Part shown: positions 1-8,289 of the stretch, piece by piece
Layout: each line of letters begins with the position of its first letter
How positions within the stretch are numbered: the stretch's first letter is position 1
Origin: Caldithrix sp.
GTDB lineage: Bacteria; KSB1; UBA2214; DYKH01
Assembly: GCA_020722685.1 (NCBI GenBank)
Contig: DYKH01000117.1
Location: 1-16,796, forward strand
DNA length: 16,796 nucleotides
Direction: 5' to 3'
Notes under the pieces: generated by a model
Database searches by the model: none
Seen by the model: only the letters and a program-made list of their open reading frames with translations
Told to the model about the DNA's origin: nothing
Program-made: the position numbers and the translations under genes

Positions 1-942
1 CGCATCTTCCGCCGCCGCACGAAGAATTGCGGCCTTCTCGGCGGGACTGGCCCCTTGCGGGAACATGTTCATGTCAATGACAAGTCCCCGTCTCGCCAGC
101 TCCGTTGCGAGAAATTGATTGGGGTTCGGCTGCTTGGCCGCAATTTCAGCCAATTTCGCTCTTTGCTCCAGTTTTGCGGCTTCATCTTCAAACCGAAGAG
201 AAGTCCGATAGGTGTCTGCCACGCCCTTCAAAGCGTGGGTAGCGCCTGTAACCATGGCCTTATACTCGGCTTTCTCCGCCGCAGCGATTCCTTGAGCCTC
301 TGCGCGATCCGCCCGAGCTTCCGCCCGGCGTTCGGCGGCTTGCCGGTCTTGGTGCTGATATTCGATTTCTTGTTTTCGAAGTTCCAAGTTTTTCAATGGG
401 ACTTCTTCAAGCGCTTGCTTTCTCTCTAAAGCCTTCTGCGCGAAAGCAACTGTTTCCGGAGTGGACAAAAAGCCAGTCAGGGCATCTTGGATTTTTTGGG
501 CTTCGGCCACTTGACCCCGAGACATGAGGGCTTCATGGGCTTGCCCAATCATAGCGGACAAATCCCGGAATCCCTGAAAGTCTTGATGCTTGAGCGTAAC
601 AGGGATAAGTCCGGTTAATGCCTTTACGGGATCGTTGCCAGCCGCATCGACGATGGCTTGATATTCAGCATCTCTCGCCTGGTCTTTCTCGAATTTCGCG
701 GATTCGCGGCCTGCTCTTTCCCGCTCAAGGCCGAAGCGTTCCTTCTCCATCCCCAACCGAGCTTCTTCACGAGCACTTTGCTTCTCGCGTAAGTTCATCA
801 TTTGTCGAGCGGACTCACGTTCGAGCCGCATGTTTTGAAGTCTTTCGTAAGGCTCAATGTTTTTGTAGAACGTCTCCAACGGCCCGTTGTATCTGATATC
901 GGGGTATCGAACATCGTAGTAAAACTGCGGAAGAGGGGCCAT
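1..942 (-). CDS. Putative internal virion (ejection) protein, N-terminal part, cut by window edge
   Basis: An open frame of 314 codons runs from ATG 942 to base 1 with no stop, so the C-terminus lies outside the window. The start is fixed by AGGAGG five bases before the ATG; this SD overlaps the end of the preceding gene. The protein begins MAPLPQFYYDVRYPD and then becomes strongly charged (Glu/Arg/Lys/Gln/Ala-rich), with long predicted coiled-coil stretches at about residues 32-93 and 165-230. No enzyme motif is visible in this part. As the last visible gene of the late cluster, after the tail genes and another putative internal protein, it matches the position of P22 ejection proteins (gp7/gp20/gp16) and of T7 internal core proteins. 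That role is inferred from position and composition, not from a recognised family. A minor tail or other structural protein is the alternative. Confidence 0.7.
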   Translation of the reverse strand, partial: MAPLPQFYYDVRYPDIRYNGPLETFYKNIEPYERLQNMRLERESARQMMNLREKQSAREEARLGMEKERFGLERERAGRESAKFEKDQARDAEYQAIVDAAGNDPVKALTGLIPVTLKHQDFQGFRDLSAMIGQAHEALMSRGQVAEAQKIQDALTGFLSTPETVAFAQKALERKQALEEVPLKNLELRKQEIEYQHQDRQAAERRAEARADRAEAQGIAAAEKAEYKAMVTGATHALKGVADTYRTSLRFEDEAAKLEQRAKLAEIAAKQPNPNQFLATELARRGLVIDMNMFPQGASPAEKAAILRAAAEDA

Positions 943-953
943 GTTTTACCTCC

Positions 954-2060
954 TCAAAAGAGACGCATGGGATTGGGATTTGTGAGCATACCCATCTGAT
1001 ATGCCGCCATGGGGTTGAACGTAGATCGGCCCCAACCGCCATTACGGCCACCCCCTCCCCCGAACATATACGCGGCGGAAAGTAGTTGACCGAATGGGTC
1101 TGGTTTACTGGCCTGATAGTTTGCCAGGTTCATCGCGCCTTGCGCCGCCGCCGCGCCCTGTGCGGAGTATCCCGACGCCAGACCAGAGGCAAGCTGGCCC
1201 ATCAGCTCTGACTGACCTTGGCCCAATGATCCGATATTAGGGGTAGCCATGGTCCCTGACATAGGCTGACCACCCAATCCTTGCTGTGTAAGCCATTGGA
1301 GATTGGCGATTTGACGTTCACGTTCTTGAGCTGCCAAGGATTCCGCACGACGGCCAAGCTCCCGCTGGGCATACGTGCTGCTGGACAAGCCCGCCGCAGC
1401 CAGTTGGTTGTTCAGCCCACGGGTCGCTTCGCCTAATTGCCATTTGTACAACGGGCTGGCTTGAATCGCATACTCCAGATTCCGCGTCGGCTGGAGTTGC
1501 TTGAGGGTAAACTCAGTCGGCTCTTGATTAACCATCTGGGAAACCACACTTCCCGGATACGTGCCAGAACCCATGTAGGGCATCCCGGTATAGCCTAATT
1601 TTGCGGGGTCCGCTCCAGCGGCGATGGCGGCATTCCGGTAGGCGTTGCCTTCAGTACCAAGTCGATTTTGTGTGGCCTGGTAAATGGCCGCCATATCCAT
1701 TTCAGGAAGCTGGCTTTGCCGGACGGTAGTCGGAATAGCGTAGGCATTTACCCCCAGAAGCTGTTGCATTTGTGGGAGAGCTTGCAGGGCGGAAAGCCGG
1801 GCCATCTGGTAAGGCATTTGCGCGGCTTGGTTTTGCGCATTGACCATTCGGGCCAGATCATACTGGGCTTGAGAACTGGCGATACTGGTGGCCAGATTGT
1901 TCCGCATCGCCTCGCGCATGAGCTGTTCATAAATCTGCATACCACGTTCTTGCGCAGCAATCTGCGCTCTTGTGGCTTCTCTGATGGCCTTCGCGGTTTT
2001 GTCTTTTTTAAATAGTCCGGCAATGGCGCCAATGCCAGAGACAATTCCAAACAAACTCAT
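954..2060 (-). CDS. Putative internal virion / DNA-ejection protein with glycine-zipper N-terminus
   Basis: This frame encodes 368 aa from an ATG preceded by AGGGAG eight bases upstream. The N-terminus (FGIVSGIGAIAGLFKK) is a small glycine-zipper-like hydrophobic helix followed by Lys residues, of a kind that can insert into membranes. The middle (about 25-130) is Ala/Gln/Met-rich and helical. The C-terminal third is Gly/Ala-rich, with a run of five glycines near residue 338 and a final NPNPMRLF. Such composition is typical of small internal or ejected virion proteins in podovirus-like phages, where they help form a channel through the cell envelope. The family was not recognised with certainty, so the role is an inference from position (after tail genes, before a coiled-coil protein) and composition. 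A candidate sigma70-type promoter lies just upstream, suggesting its own transcription start. Confidence 0.7.
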   Translation of the reverse strand: MSLFGIVSGIGAIAGLFKKDKTAKAIREATRAQIAAQERGMQIYEQLMREAMRNNLATSIASSQAQYDLARMVNAQNQAAQMPYQMARLSALQALPQMQQLLGVNAYAIPTTVRQSQLPEMDMAAIYQATQNRLGTEGNAYRNAAIAAGADPAKLGYTGMPYMGSGTYPGSVVSQMVNQEPTEFTLKQLQPTRNLEYAIQASPLYKWQLGEATRGLNNQLAAAGLSSSTYAQRELGRRAESLAAQERERQIANLQWLTQQGLGGQPMSGTMATPNIGSLGQGQSELMGQLASGLASGYSAQGAAAAQGAMNLANYQASKPDPFGQLLSAAYMFGGGGGRNGGWGRSTFNPMAAYQMGMLTNPNPMRLF

Positions 2061-2079
2061 GCGTTTTTCTCCCTACTAT

Positions 2080-2109
2080 AGTATATCCTACTTGGTATTT
2101 ACCAGTCTA
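2080..2109 (-). promoter_or_regulatory. Candidate sigma70-type promoter ahead of the internal-protein genes
   Basis: On the minus strand TAGACT (2109-2104) is followed after 18 bases by TATACT (2085-2080). This fits a weak -35/-10 pair that would start transcription about 13 bases before the ATG at 2060. The -10 overlaps a perfect 10-bp palindrome TACTATAGTA at 2074-2083. The -35 lies inside the end of the preceding gene. The match is modest and could be chance. Confidence 0.3.
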
Positions 2110-3029
2110 CTGCCAATCGTATCTTGTTCAAAATGGAAGTCAATTTCCAGGAGAATCGGTCGTTGGCCTGAAAGTGTGCCAACCCACGAATCACCCGTGT
2201 CTCGGTAGATCCGACCAACCAGCATTGAGGAAATTGTTTTTCCCGTTCCTGGAATATCGACGGCGGGGGTCATCAAGTGGGCATGATCGACTCCTGTGCA
2301 AGTGTCGGTCATATCTGCTGTTGCTGACACTCCAAAAGTCCCGTCAATGTTTGCCCAAGAATAATCCAGTTTCCATGCGACCGTTTTATCCGCTTCTTCG
2401 TTTCCCCGAGTCCCCGGAGTCCAGTGTATGTGTACACTCAGATTTGAGCCTTCTTTGTATCCATGAGGTACCTGGACGGTGAAAAAAGCCTGATTAGACG
2501 TGGCGAATTCATAGACTTTAAAAGTAGTCCCGCTCCCTCCTGGTTGCCAATCAACGATAGTAGGATCATTTAACCCGGCAAAAACAAAAGCTCCGGGAAT
2601 TATTCTCATATCATCCCACGTTGCGGCGTTCCCGTGGGCAACCATTGTACCGTCCGCCTCAAATTCCGTGTAGTTACCGGCACTTACATTACCAGCTTTC
2701 AAAAGATCAATTTTAGCTGTATTGATTTCCGCCAGGTTACTCCCAACAATATTTCCATTGGCTCCGTGTGTTTGCGTTAGAGTTGCGTGCGCCGCGCATG
2801 TTCCAACGGGGTCCGCGCTTACTTGGGCAGCCGTTGTTTCGTGCGGATTGGATTTGTTATTGATGTGTTCGTGAATATCCGTCAAATCCGTATCCAACGC
2901 CAATACCGATCCGTCAATGTTGCGGACAATTTGCCACAACAAATAGAGAAACCGGTCTAATTCCGCGGCAAGCTGATTTTTGAAAATACGAGCCAGTTGT
3001 GGGGGCGGCTGGATTGTGTTAGTAGCCAA
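2088..3029 (-). CDS. Phage tail fibre-like protein with conserved jelly-roll-type C-terminal domain
   Basis: The protein has 313 aa if read from TTG 3029, which has GAAGAGG nine bases upstream; the in-frame TTG at 3038 directly abuts that SD and is less likely. Residues about 50-75 contain NPHETTAAQVSA, a linker motif common in phage tail fibres. From about residue 115 to the end the sequence follows a pattern I recognise from many phage structural proteins: NYTEFEADGTMVAHGNA, a hydrophobic stretch, then FFTVQVPHGYKEGS, HIHWTP and LDYSWANIDGTFG. It is probably a beta-sandwich that assembles in the tail or a fibre tip; its exact role is unknown. It overlaps the preceding 70-aa gene by 11 bases, so translation is likely coupled. 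The fibre-like identity is fairly firm; a receptor-binding function is inference. Confidence 0.75.
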   Translation of the reverse strand: MATNTIQPPPQLARIFKNQLAAELDRFLYLLWQIVRNIDGSVLALDTDLTDIHEHINNKSNPHETTAAQVSADPVGTCAAHATLTQTHGANGNIVGSNLAEINTAKIDLLKAGNVSAGNYTEFEADGTMVAHGNAATWDDMRIIPGAFVFAGLNDPTIVDWQPGGSGTTFKVYEFATSNQAFFTVQVPHGYKEGSNLSVHIHWTPGTRGNEEADKTVAWKLDYSWANIDGTFGVSATADMTDTCTGVDHAHLMTPAVDIPGTGKTISSMLVGRIYRDTGDSWVGTLSGQRPILLEIDFHFEQDTIGSRLVNTK

Positions 3030-3231
3030 GAACTTCAACCTCTTCTTCCATTGAGATTAACACAAAAGGACGATTTTCTGTGAAACTGATCTCATACTGC
3101 CGGGTACGGTAAATCTGTGGAATCGCTACATAGAGAAAGTCCATTTTACCGTTGACTTCTTGTTGAATCTCATCTTGCCAGGAAGCGTTATGGTCATTCC
3201 GCCATCGAATCATCACCCGTTCGCCTGCCAT
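3019..3231 (-). CDS. Small protein resembling the C-terminal end of gp10-type tail/stabilization proteins
   Basis: This frame encodes 70 aa from ATG 3231, with GGAG six bases upstream. RVMIRWRNDHNASW near the N-terminus, then NGK and RTRQYEISFTENRPFVLIS, align by eye with the last about 60 residues of many phage packaged-DNA stabilization (P22 gp10-type) proteins. Those end in a pattern like RWSDDGG-TWS, a GK-GEY stretch, and an R-RVFEI-T-DPV segment. In this window the gp10-type gene (5477-6982) lacks that end, and the segment appears as a separate gene after an intervening 2.2-kb gene. It may supply the missing beta strands in trans, or be an independent small tail protein. The reading frame is well supported by its SD, tight spacing to both neighbours and normal composition; the relation to gp10 rests on memory of the family pattern. 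Confidence 0.7.
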   Translation of the reverse strand: MAGERVMIRWRNDHNASWQDEIQQEVNGKMDFLYVAIPQIYRTRQYEISFTENRPFVLISMEEEVEVLGY

Positions 3232-3234
3232 ATT

Positions 3235-5472
3235 TCACTCCGTTGAAACCCAGATGTTGTGTGTGCTTCCACTGTCGCCCATGACCAATGTCCCGTCGAG
3301 AAGTTCGATCATCACACCGTTGATGCCAGACCATCCACAGGTGTTTGCCTTAACGATTGCGCTATGCGCGAAACGGTCTACTGTTCGATAGCAAGTCCCA
3401 AGGTCATGTATAGCCAGAAACGCGTTATTCGGGGACCGAGGAGACAAGCTGTAAAGGACATCACATTCCAACGGAGCTTCACCATTGGTTATCACAGTCC
3501 ATGTTACCCCGTCAGATGATTCGTAAAGAATCTTGTCGTTAATCGCCACGAATGTACCGTGTCTGTGAGTAACGGATGAGTAGTGATCGGAGGCCCAATG
3601 GGAGTCCAGGTTAAGAGTTTTGCCAACGAGAGTAATCGCTCCTGTCACAGTATTAATCGTGAACTTCACCAACCCCATGGCTCCAGAATTTCCATGCGCA
3701 CAAAGAATCGCTATGCCATTTGAGTACGCTGCTCTCTGGGCATAAGCAATCAAATTCCAACCGCCTCCAATATCCGCTGATGAAATAAGGGTATCCGTGA
3801 TTACATCAATCACGTAAGCACTAACAGTAGTTAGTGCTCCTCGTTGGGGAATCCACAAAACCATTGAAGAATTAATAGGAAACAAATTCGCATTATGTGA
3901 ATCTGCGCCATCGGGAATAACATACGTGTTGCTTTTCTGAGTCCAGTAGACGCCATCGAGACATACCCAGATTTTTCCAGTTCCATCCATGGCCGCCAGA
4001 ATATTGTCATTGAGCTTGGCGAGGGCAAGGATTCCCGGAACCGCCGCGCTGTACGTACACTCCATCCAGGCCGTTAAATTGGACTTGTTCGCATAATAAA
4101 TATGCCCAGGTCCAGCGAGACTAGGTGCCGTGGAAGCATAAATCTTATCACCGACTTCTATCAAATCGGTCACTGTAGCGCCCGGAAGTAGAGCAGACCC
4201 AACCCATACGTTACCATAGATCAAAGGATCGAGAACTTCAACGTAAACCTTGGCGGAAGTAGATTGGGTTGGTCCGGTAACCGTTACTTCGATACCATAC
4301 GTCCCAAGTGGGGTGTCTCTGGGGATGAATCCAGTAATCAATCCGTCTGGATCAATAGACAAACCCCAATTCAATGTTTCGGCGTCTTGGTTGGTGATCG
4401 CCCAAGTTGGAGCACAACACTCGTTTGTTTCGCACTGGATTGACACCGGCTTTCCTGCATTGATCGTTTTTGTGGCTGTGTACGTGGATATTGCGGAAAC
4501 GTAGACATCAGATTCGATAACCCCAAGACTTTTGTCGAGTAGCCAATCGGCAACCGAATGATCGTCGATATTCCATTTCCAAACGGTTGTTCCGTATGGA
4601 TCAGTAATTGGAACTTCTTTCGTAATTTCTTGTTTAACCCCACCAGCCCGCCTTACCGTTCCTCGAATAGTAAATGACACCAGTCGATGAAATGGATAAG
4701 GGGTAGCGGAAATCCGGATAACGGTGCCCCAGAGAATAATAGTTTCAGAGATAGGAGTTATTGTGGTTGCTATTTTCGTTTCGTGGTAGACACGATACCT
4801 ACTGAGTTGTGGTATCGGCGGAAATCCTATGGCGTCCAGACTAAAACCGATCGCACCTGGATATTTTTCAGGGTGAATATCAAAAATACCAGGCGGAATA
4901 GATTGCGCGATACAACCTTTCACAAATCCAAACTGGCATATTAATGAGCAGACTCGCGTTGAATCAATTCGTATCCATACCGAGCAAACCGGGTATGCCA
5001 CTACTACATCAATGCCCCATTTACCAACACCAAATATTTTATCTAATTCACGACCGGGATTCATACTGCCGAAGAATTTATCTACGGAAATAGATATAGG
5101 GTTAATAGGATTTTCAAAATGGAAAGGACAACTACCTCCGTAAGTTCCAGCAGTAATAATGCCGGGTACAATTTTGTAATAGGGAGGCTTGATAAGCTCA
5201 CCAACACGACAATACGCTTGACAGCCATTCCCCCCGGCCCACGGTCCACACGGAGTGTTTGATTGTGCTAACTGCATAGTAAACCCTATGTGGAGAACCC
5301 CCGGCGGACCCTGTATTGCCCCGAGCGTAATGCAAAAATCATCAGACACATGAAAAAAAGAACCCGTACCCAACTGAAAAGGTTTTGCTTCAATGGTTCT
5401 AGTTAAACCTTGACCGTCGACATAGGTTTCCCCGATTTTCATGAGACCGCTCATTTCTGGATTTCCGCTCAT
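3235..5472 (-). CDS. Large cysteine-rich tail/adhesin-like protein (Ig-like domain plus repeat-rich C-terminal half)
   Basis: The protein is 745 aa from ATG 5472, which has GGGTAGGA just upstream and lies five bases after the gp10-type stop; a TTG at 5487 is possible but lacks an SD. The N-terminal third is rich in Cys (nine between about residues 47 and 187), Pro, Gly and aromatic residues and matches no family I know. Residues about 355-415 (GLSIDPDGLITG, then TPLGTYGIEVTVTG) resemble a putative Ig / He_PIG beta-sandwich. The remainder is beta-rich with Asp-box-like pieces (LDGVYWT, SSDGVTWT), suggesting a sialidase-type propeller fold. The gene is visibly AT-richer than the capsid genes: the line at 4861 has 22 of 60 G+C, against 40 of 60 at 9241. 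This hints at separate acquisition. Context among tail genes suggests a host-recognition or appendage protein; no catalytic residues are identified. Confidence 0.75.
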   Translation of the reverse strand: MSGNPEMSGLMKIGETYVDGQGLTRTIEAKPFQLGTGSFFHVSDDFCITLGAIQGPPGVLHIGFTMQLAQSNTPCGPWAGGNGCQAYCRVGELIKPPYYKIVPGIITAGTYGGSCPFHFENPINPISISVDKFFGSMNPGRELDKIFGVGKWGIDVVVAYPVCSVWIRIDSTRVCSLICQFGFVKGCIAQSIPPGIFDIHPEKYPGAIGFSLDAIGFPPIPQLSRYRVYHETKIATTITPISETIILWGTVIRISATPYPFHRLVSFTIRGTVRRAGGVKQEITKEVPITDPYGTTVWKWNIDDHSVADWLLDKSLGVIESDVYVSAISTYTATKTINAGKPVSIQCETNECCAPTWAITNQDAETLNWGLSIDPDGLITGFIPRDTPLGTYGIEVTVTGPTQSTSAKVYVEVLDPLIYGNVWVGSALLPGATVTDLIEVGDKIYASTAPSLAGPGHIYYANKSNLTAWMECTYSAAVPGILALAKLNDNILAAMDGTGKIWVCLDGVYWTQKSNTYVIPDGADSHNANLFPINSSMVLWIPQRGALTTVSAYVIDVITDTLISSADIGGGWNLIAYAQRAAYSNGIAILCAHGNSGAMGLVKFTINTVTGAITLVGKTLNLDSHWASDHYSSVTHRHGTFVAINDKILYESSDGVTWTVITNGEAPLECDVLYSLSPRSPNNAFLAIHDLGTCYRTVDRFAHSAIVKANTCGWSGINGVMIELLDGTLVMGDSGSTHNIWVSTE

Positions 5473-5476
5473 ATTC

Positions 5477-6982
5477 CTACCCCACAAACGTCAGCGTAAT
5501 CGTGGTATCCCGAACTGTCAATGTCCGATTGAATCGGAAAGCCGCTCCTCGCTCGTCAATCAGGTAAACCCCGACAGCAAAGGTTCCGGTTTGGCATGGA
5601 ACAGTGCCAGAAATAGTTCTTGTTGTACCGTCGTAAATCAATCCCGGAGGTAAGTTTACAACGGAAATCGTGTAATAGTCGGTACTGTAATCAGGAAATG
5701 TAAATGAGTACGCAGAGCAACGAGTAGCGTCTGGAAGTTCCGGAGGTTCGGGGACCGGTCGGCCTTGAAAAGCCGTCGACCCCAAACGGGGATTGTCCAT
5801 GGCGATTTTCGCCGTCATCCGGGTGACCAATTTTCGATTATGTGTTCCGTGATCGTAGTGCAGACTCCGCACGGAAAACCGGATCATTGTGCCATTATCC
5901 CAGAACGAATTGGGATCGAGGAAATACGTGCAATTATCCGAACTCCCTAGCAACCAATGATTGGCTCCACCGGGTTGGTAGGCAGAACAGTTAATGGGAA
6001 ACCTTCTGTGCTTTAACTGAGAGAAGTCCGACCACCGATACCATCCCTGCGTGGAAATATCGAATACGACAGTCTGGTCCGTTTGAGGGGAAGGAAACTG
6101 AAACAGGACAAACCGGTCAGCCTGGACAACAAAAGCGTCCGATGTTATCGGAAGCGCTTGGAGAAAAGAATCCATCCAACCCGAGATAACTTTGATTTCC
6201 CGATCTTCAACCACAGCAATTTGCTGCTTATTCGTAATGAAATAGAGAACCCCACCGATCAATTTGAACGCCCGAGAACCCATAACTCCGATTTCACGAA
6301 GCGATCCCTCAACCGGTCGGATGGACTCAATGGAATCATCGTAATAATAAGATTCGATGGATGAGGACTTCATTACCAGCAATTCCGCACCCATATCCTG
6401 AATCGCCAAAACCGGATCACCTGTGCGACGAACATCAACGTAGCCTTCCCAAGTCAATCGTTTCGCCGGATCCGTGCTGTCAATTGCTTGTGTGTACCAA
6501 ATACGAGCCGTATTCGTCTGAACCGCGTAAAACCGTCCTTTGAAGAACGCCACAGAACAGACGTTTGTCGGTGCGGCCGGATCAGGTTCAATGGTGGCCG
6601 GATTTACGCCATCCCATCCTAGCATCGGGCCGGATTCAGAAGCCATGAGCAACCAATAACCGGAATCTGCGAATTGAATCTTTCCGGCTTGATGAACATT
6701 CGTGCCTTCATTCACTTGCTGAAAGTTGGTTACCGGAGAAAGCGTGTAGAAAACGTGTCCGTCTCCGGTCAGCACGAATCGACGTTTCGCCTCCCACCAA
6801 TACATGCCGGTGATTCCCTGGGAAACCGATGGAGTCTGGTTAAGAACCAAACCAGGACGCTTATAAATAGCTCCATCCCGGTCAATATAACCATTCCAAA
6901 GTTCGACTGATCCCTGTTTGACAATCGTGTCAAGCAGGTTTTTATCAAGTGGTCCAGGAAATGGGAGGCATTGAACCGGCAT
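5477..6982 (-). CDS. P22 gp10-type packaged-DNA stabilization / tail hub protein with added Ig-like domain
   Basis: The protein is 501 aa from ATG 6982, with CTGGAG eight bases upstream; GTG codons at 6991 and 6988 are alternatives without better signals. Residues 1-400 follow the beta-propeller-like pattern of P22 gp10/T7 gp12-type proteins: an N-terminal WNGYIDRDGAIYKRPGL segment, RRFVLTGDGHVFYTL, FFKGRFYAVQ, EIGVMGSRAFKLIGGVLYFIT, STQGWYRW, and HNRKLVTRMTAKIAMD. In P22 gp10 joins the connector protein gp4 and plugs the packaged head; in T7 the analogous gp12 forms the tail nozzle. About residues 443-491 (NLPPGLIYDGTTRTISGTV, then GTFAVGVYLIDERG) form a putative Ig / He_PIG module where the family's C-terminal strands would be expected. 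Those strands appear as a separate 70-aa gene at 3019-3231. The start lies just after the stop of the upstream fibre gene. Confidence 0.8.
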   Translation of the reverse strand: MPVQCLPFPGPLDKNLLDTIVKQGSVELWNGYIDRDGAIYKRPGLVLNQTPSVSQGITGMYWWEAKRRFVLTGDGHVFYTLSPVTNFQQVNEGTNVHQAGKIQFADSGYWLLMASESGPMLGWDGVNPATIEPDPAAPTNVCSVAFFKGRFYAVQTNTARIWYTQAIDSTDPAKRLTWEGYVDVRRTGDPVLAIQDMGAELLVMKSSSIESYYYDDSIESIRPVEGSLREIGVMGSRAFKLIGGVLYFITNKQQIAVVEDREIKVISGWMDSFLQALPITSDAFVVQADRFVLFQFPSPQTDQTVVFDISTQGWYRWSDFSQLKHRRFPINCSAYQPGGANHWLLGSSDNCTYFLDPNSFWDNGTMIRFSVRSLHYDHGTHNRKLVTRMTAKIAMDNPRLGSTAFQGRPVPEPPELPDATRCSAYSFTFPDYSTDYYTISVVNLPPGLIYDGTTRTISGTVPCQTGTFAVGVYLIDERGAAFRFNRTLTVRDTTITLTFVG

Positions 6983-6984
6983 AT

Positions 6985-8289
6985 TCACCACTCCAGAAGA
7001 ACGAAACCGTTGGCCCCGTTCCCACCATTAGCCGCCATATCATAGGCGACCGCGCCAGATCCACCAGAACCGAATCCGGCCCCATTGACCCCACTGATGT
7101 AGGCAGTCCCGGAAGCCCGGTCGTACATCATGGAATAGAAATCTCCGCCAGTTCCAAAAACATTCGACCCACCATTACCAGAGATGGCCGCGTAGACATT
7201 TCCTGTAACATGATAGTGTCTGGAGGTAGCTCCAGGGGAACCCGTCGAAATCGCGGCCCCCTCCAAAAGCGATACGGACCCGGCCGAGCCACCTGCGCCA
7301 GAACCAGCGGTTGCCGTCGTTCCTCCATTTCCGCCACCAGTGAAGCAAATAGTGGTAGTCTCGTAGACAACAGAAGATGCACCCCCGCTACTCCCATTGG
7401 CCCCCGCCGTTCCACCGGCTCCTCCTGCGCCAACGGTGATCGTCCAGGTTGCCGACCCAACGACAACTGCGGGAGAAGTAATCAACGCCCGGTAGACACT
7501 TCCACCAGACCCACCGCCGCCACCACAAGGGGTACTAGTAGAAGATGCCGACCCTGCACCACCGCCTCCACCGCCAACACACGTTACCCAGATTCGGGTA
7601 GTCCCAACGGGAACAGTGAAGTTACCTGTTCCAGAAGTGAACAACTGGCTTCCCTTTACACTGGCGCTCTGAATGATGGACGAGACTTGCCCATACGATA
7701 CCGCGTCTTGGGCTGATGTTCCTGTGGCCAGACCGACGATTTTGTGTCCGTTGGCCCCGAGATCCGCTCCAAGAGTCGCAATCAAACTGGTGACAGATGC
7801 GATATTGAGAGTGACCGACCCGATAATGTTCGTATAATTCGTAACAGTTAGGCTGGCAATCGTCGCCGCCTGGGTCGTAGTGGACGAAGAAATGATGTTC
7901 CTTTGGTAAAGTGTCAGCCCATGCGGGTCAGTGTTATCGATGGAAAAATCATAAGTGTTTTTCAGGTCAACATCGTCTACCGTGAACACTGTGTTCCCGG
8001 AACCATCTTTTACGATAAACTTGTACGCGCCATTGCCGTAGGCCACAAGTCTACCGCTGGAATCAAGTGTACAAGGATTATCCAGGGGAGACGTCAGCTC
8101 GGCGTCGGCATAAAGTGACGTACTGGCTGTTGATCCCGCCAAATACGTGTAAATTTTTCCGCCTGCCAAAGGATACCCGCCATAGTTCAATCCACTAAGC
8201 ATAAACTGGACTTCTTTACCGTATGTGACAGCAAGGCAAAGAGCGGGAACGAGAAGCAGAGCAATCAATAACAAGGATCGACGTGACAT
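6985..8289 (-). CDS. Tail fibre protein with N-terminal signal peptide and glycine-rich tip domain
   Basis: The protein is 434 aa from ATG 8289 with AAAGGAG ten bases upstream. Residues 1-20 (MSRRS, then the hydrophobic core LLLIALLLVPALCLA) look like a Sec signal peptide, with likely cleavage before V21; the sequence around Cys18 is a poor lipobox. Residues about 25-108 match the fibre N-terminal attachment pattern: PLAGGKIYTYLAGS, LDNPCTLDSSGRLVAYGNGAYKFIVKD and VFTVDDVD. About 176-205 is LGANGHKIVGLATG, then DAVSYGQV, a motif common in fibre shafts. From about 230 to the end lies a glycine-rich domain with WVTCVGGGGGG and TITVGAGGAGG, like the Gly-rich tips that bind receptors in other phages. 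The gene sits between the connector and gp10-type genes and overlaps the connector gene by 25 bases. Confidence 0.85.
   Translation of the reverse strand: MSRRSLLLIALLLVPALCLAVTYGKEVQFMLSGLNYGGYPLAGGKIYTYLAGSTASTSLYADAELTSPLDNPCTLDSSGRLVAYGNGAYKFIVKDGSGNTVFTVDDVDLKNTYDFSIDNTDPHGLTLYQRNIISSSTTTQAATIASLTVTNYTNIIGSVTLNIASVTSLIATLGADLGANGHKIVGLATGTSAQDAVSYGQVSSIIQSASVKGSQLFTSGTGNFTVPVGTTRIWVTCVGGGGGGAGSASSTSTPCGGGGGSGGSVYRALITSPAVVVGSATWTITVGAGGAGGTAGANGSSGGASSVVYETTTICFTGGGNGGTTATAGSGAGGSAGSVSLLEGAAISTGSPGATSRHYHVTGNVYAAISGNGGSNVFGTGGDFYSMMYDRASGTAYISGVNGAGFGSGGSGAVAYDMAANGGNGANGFVLLEW

Noticed and set aside
5477..5487. Programmed frameshift joining the gp10-type and adhesin-like genes
   Set aside because: No slippery heptamer is seen and the second gene has its own ATG and SD just after the stop.
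6949..7716. Plus-strand open frame of 255 codons opposite the tail fibre gene
   Set aside because: It mirrors the Gly-rich coding strand (Gly/Pro/Arg/Ser-rich output), lacks an SD, and the minus-strand gene has clear domains.
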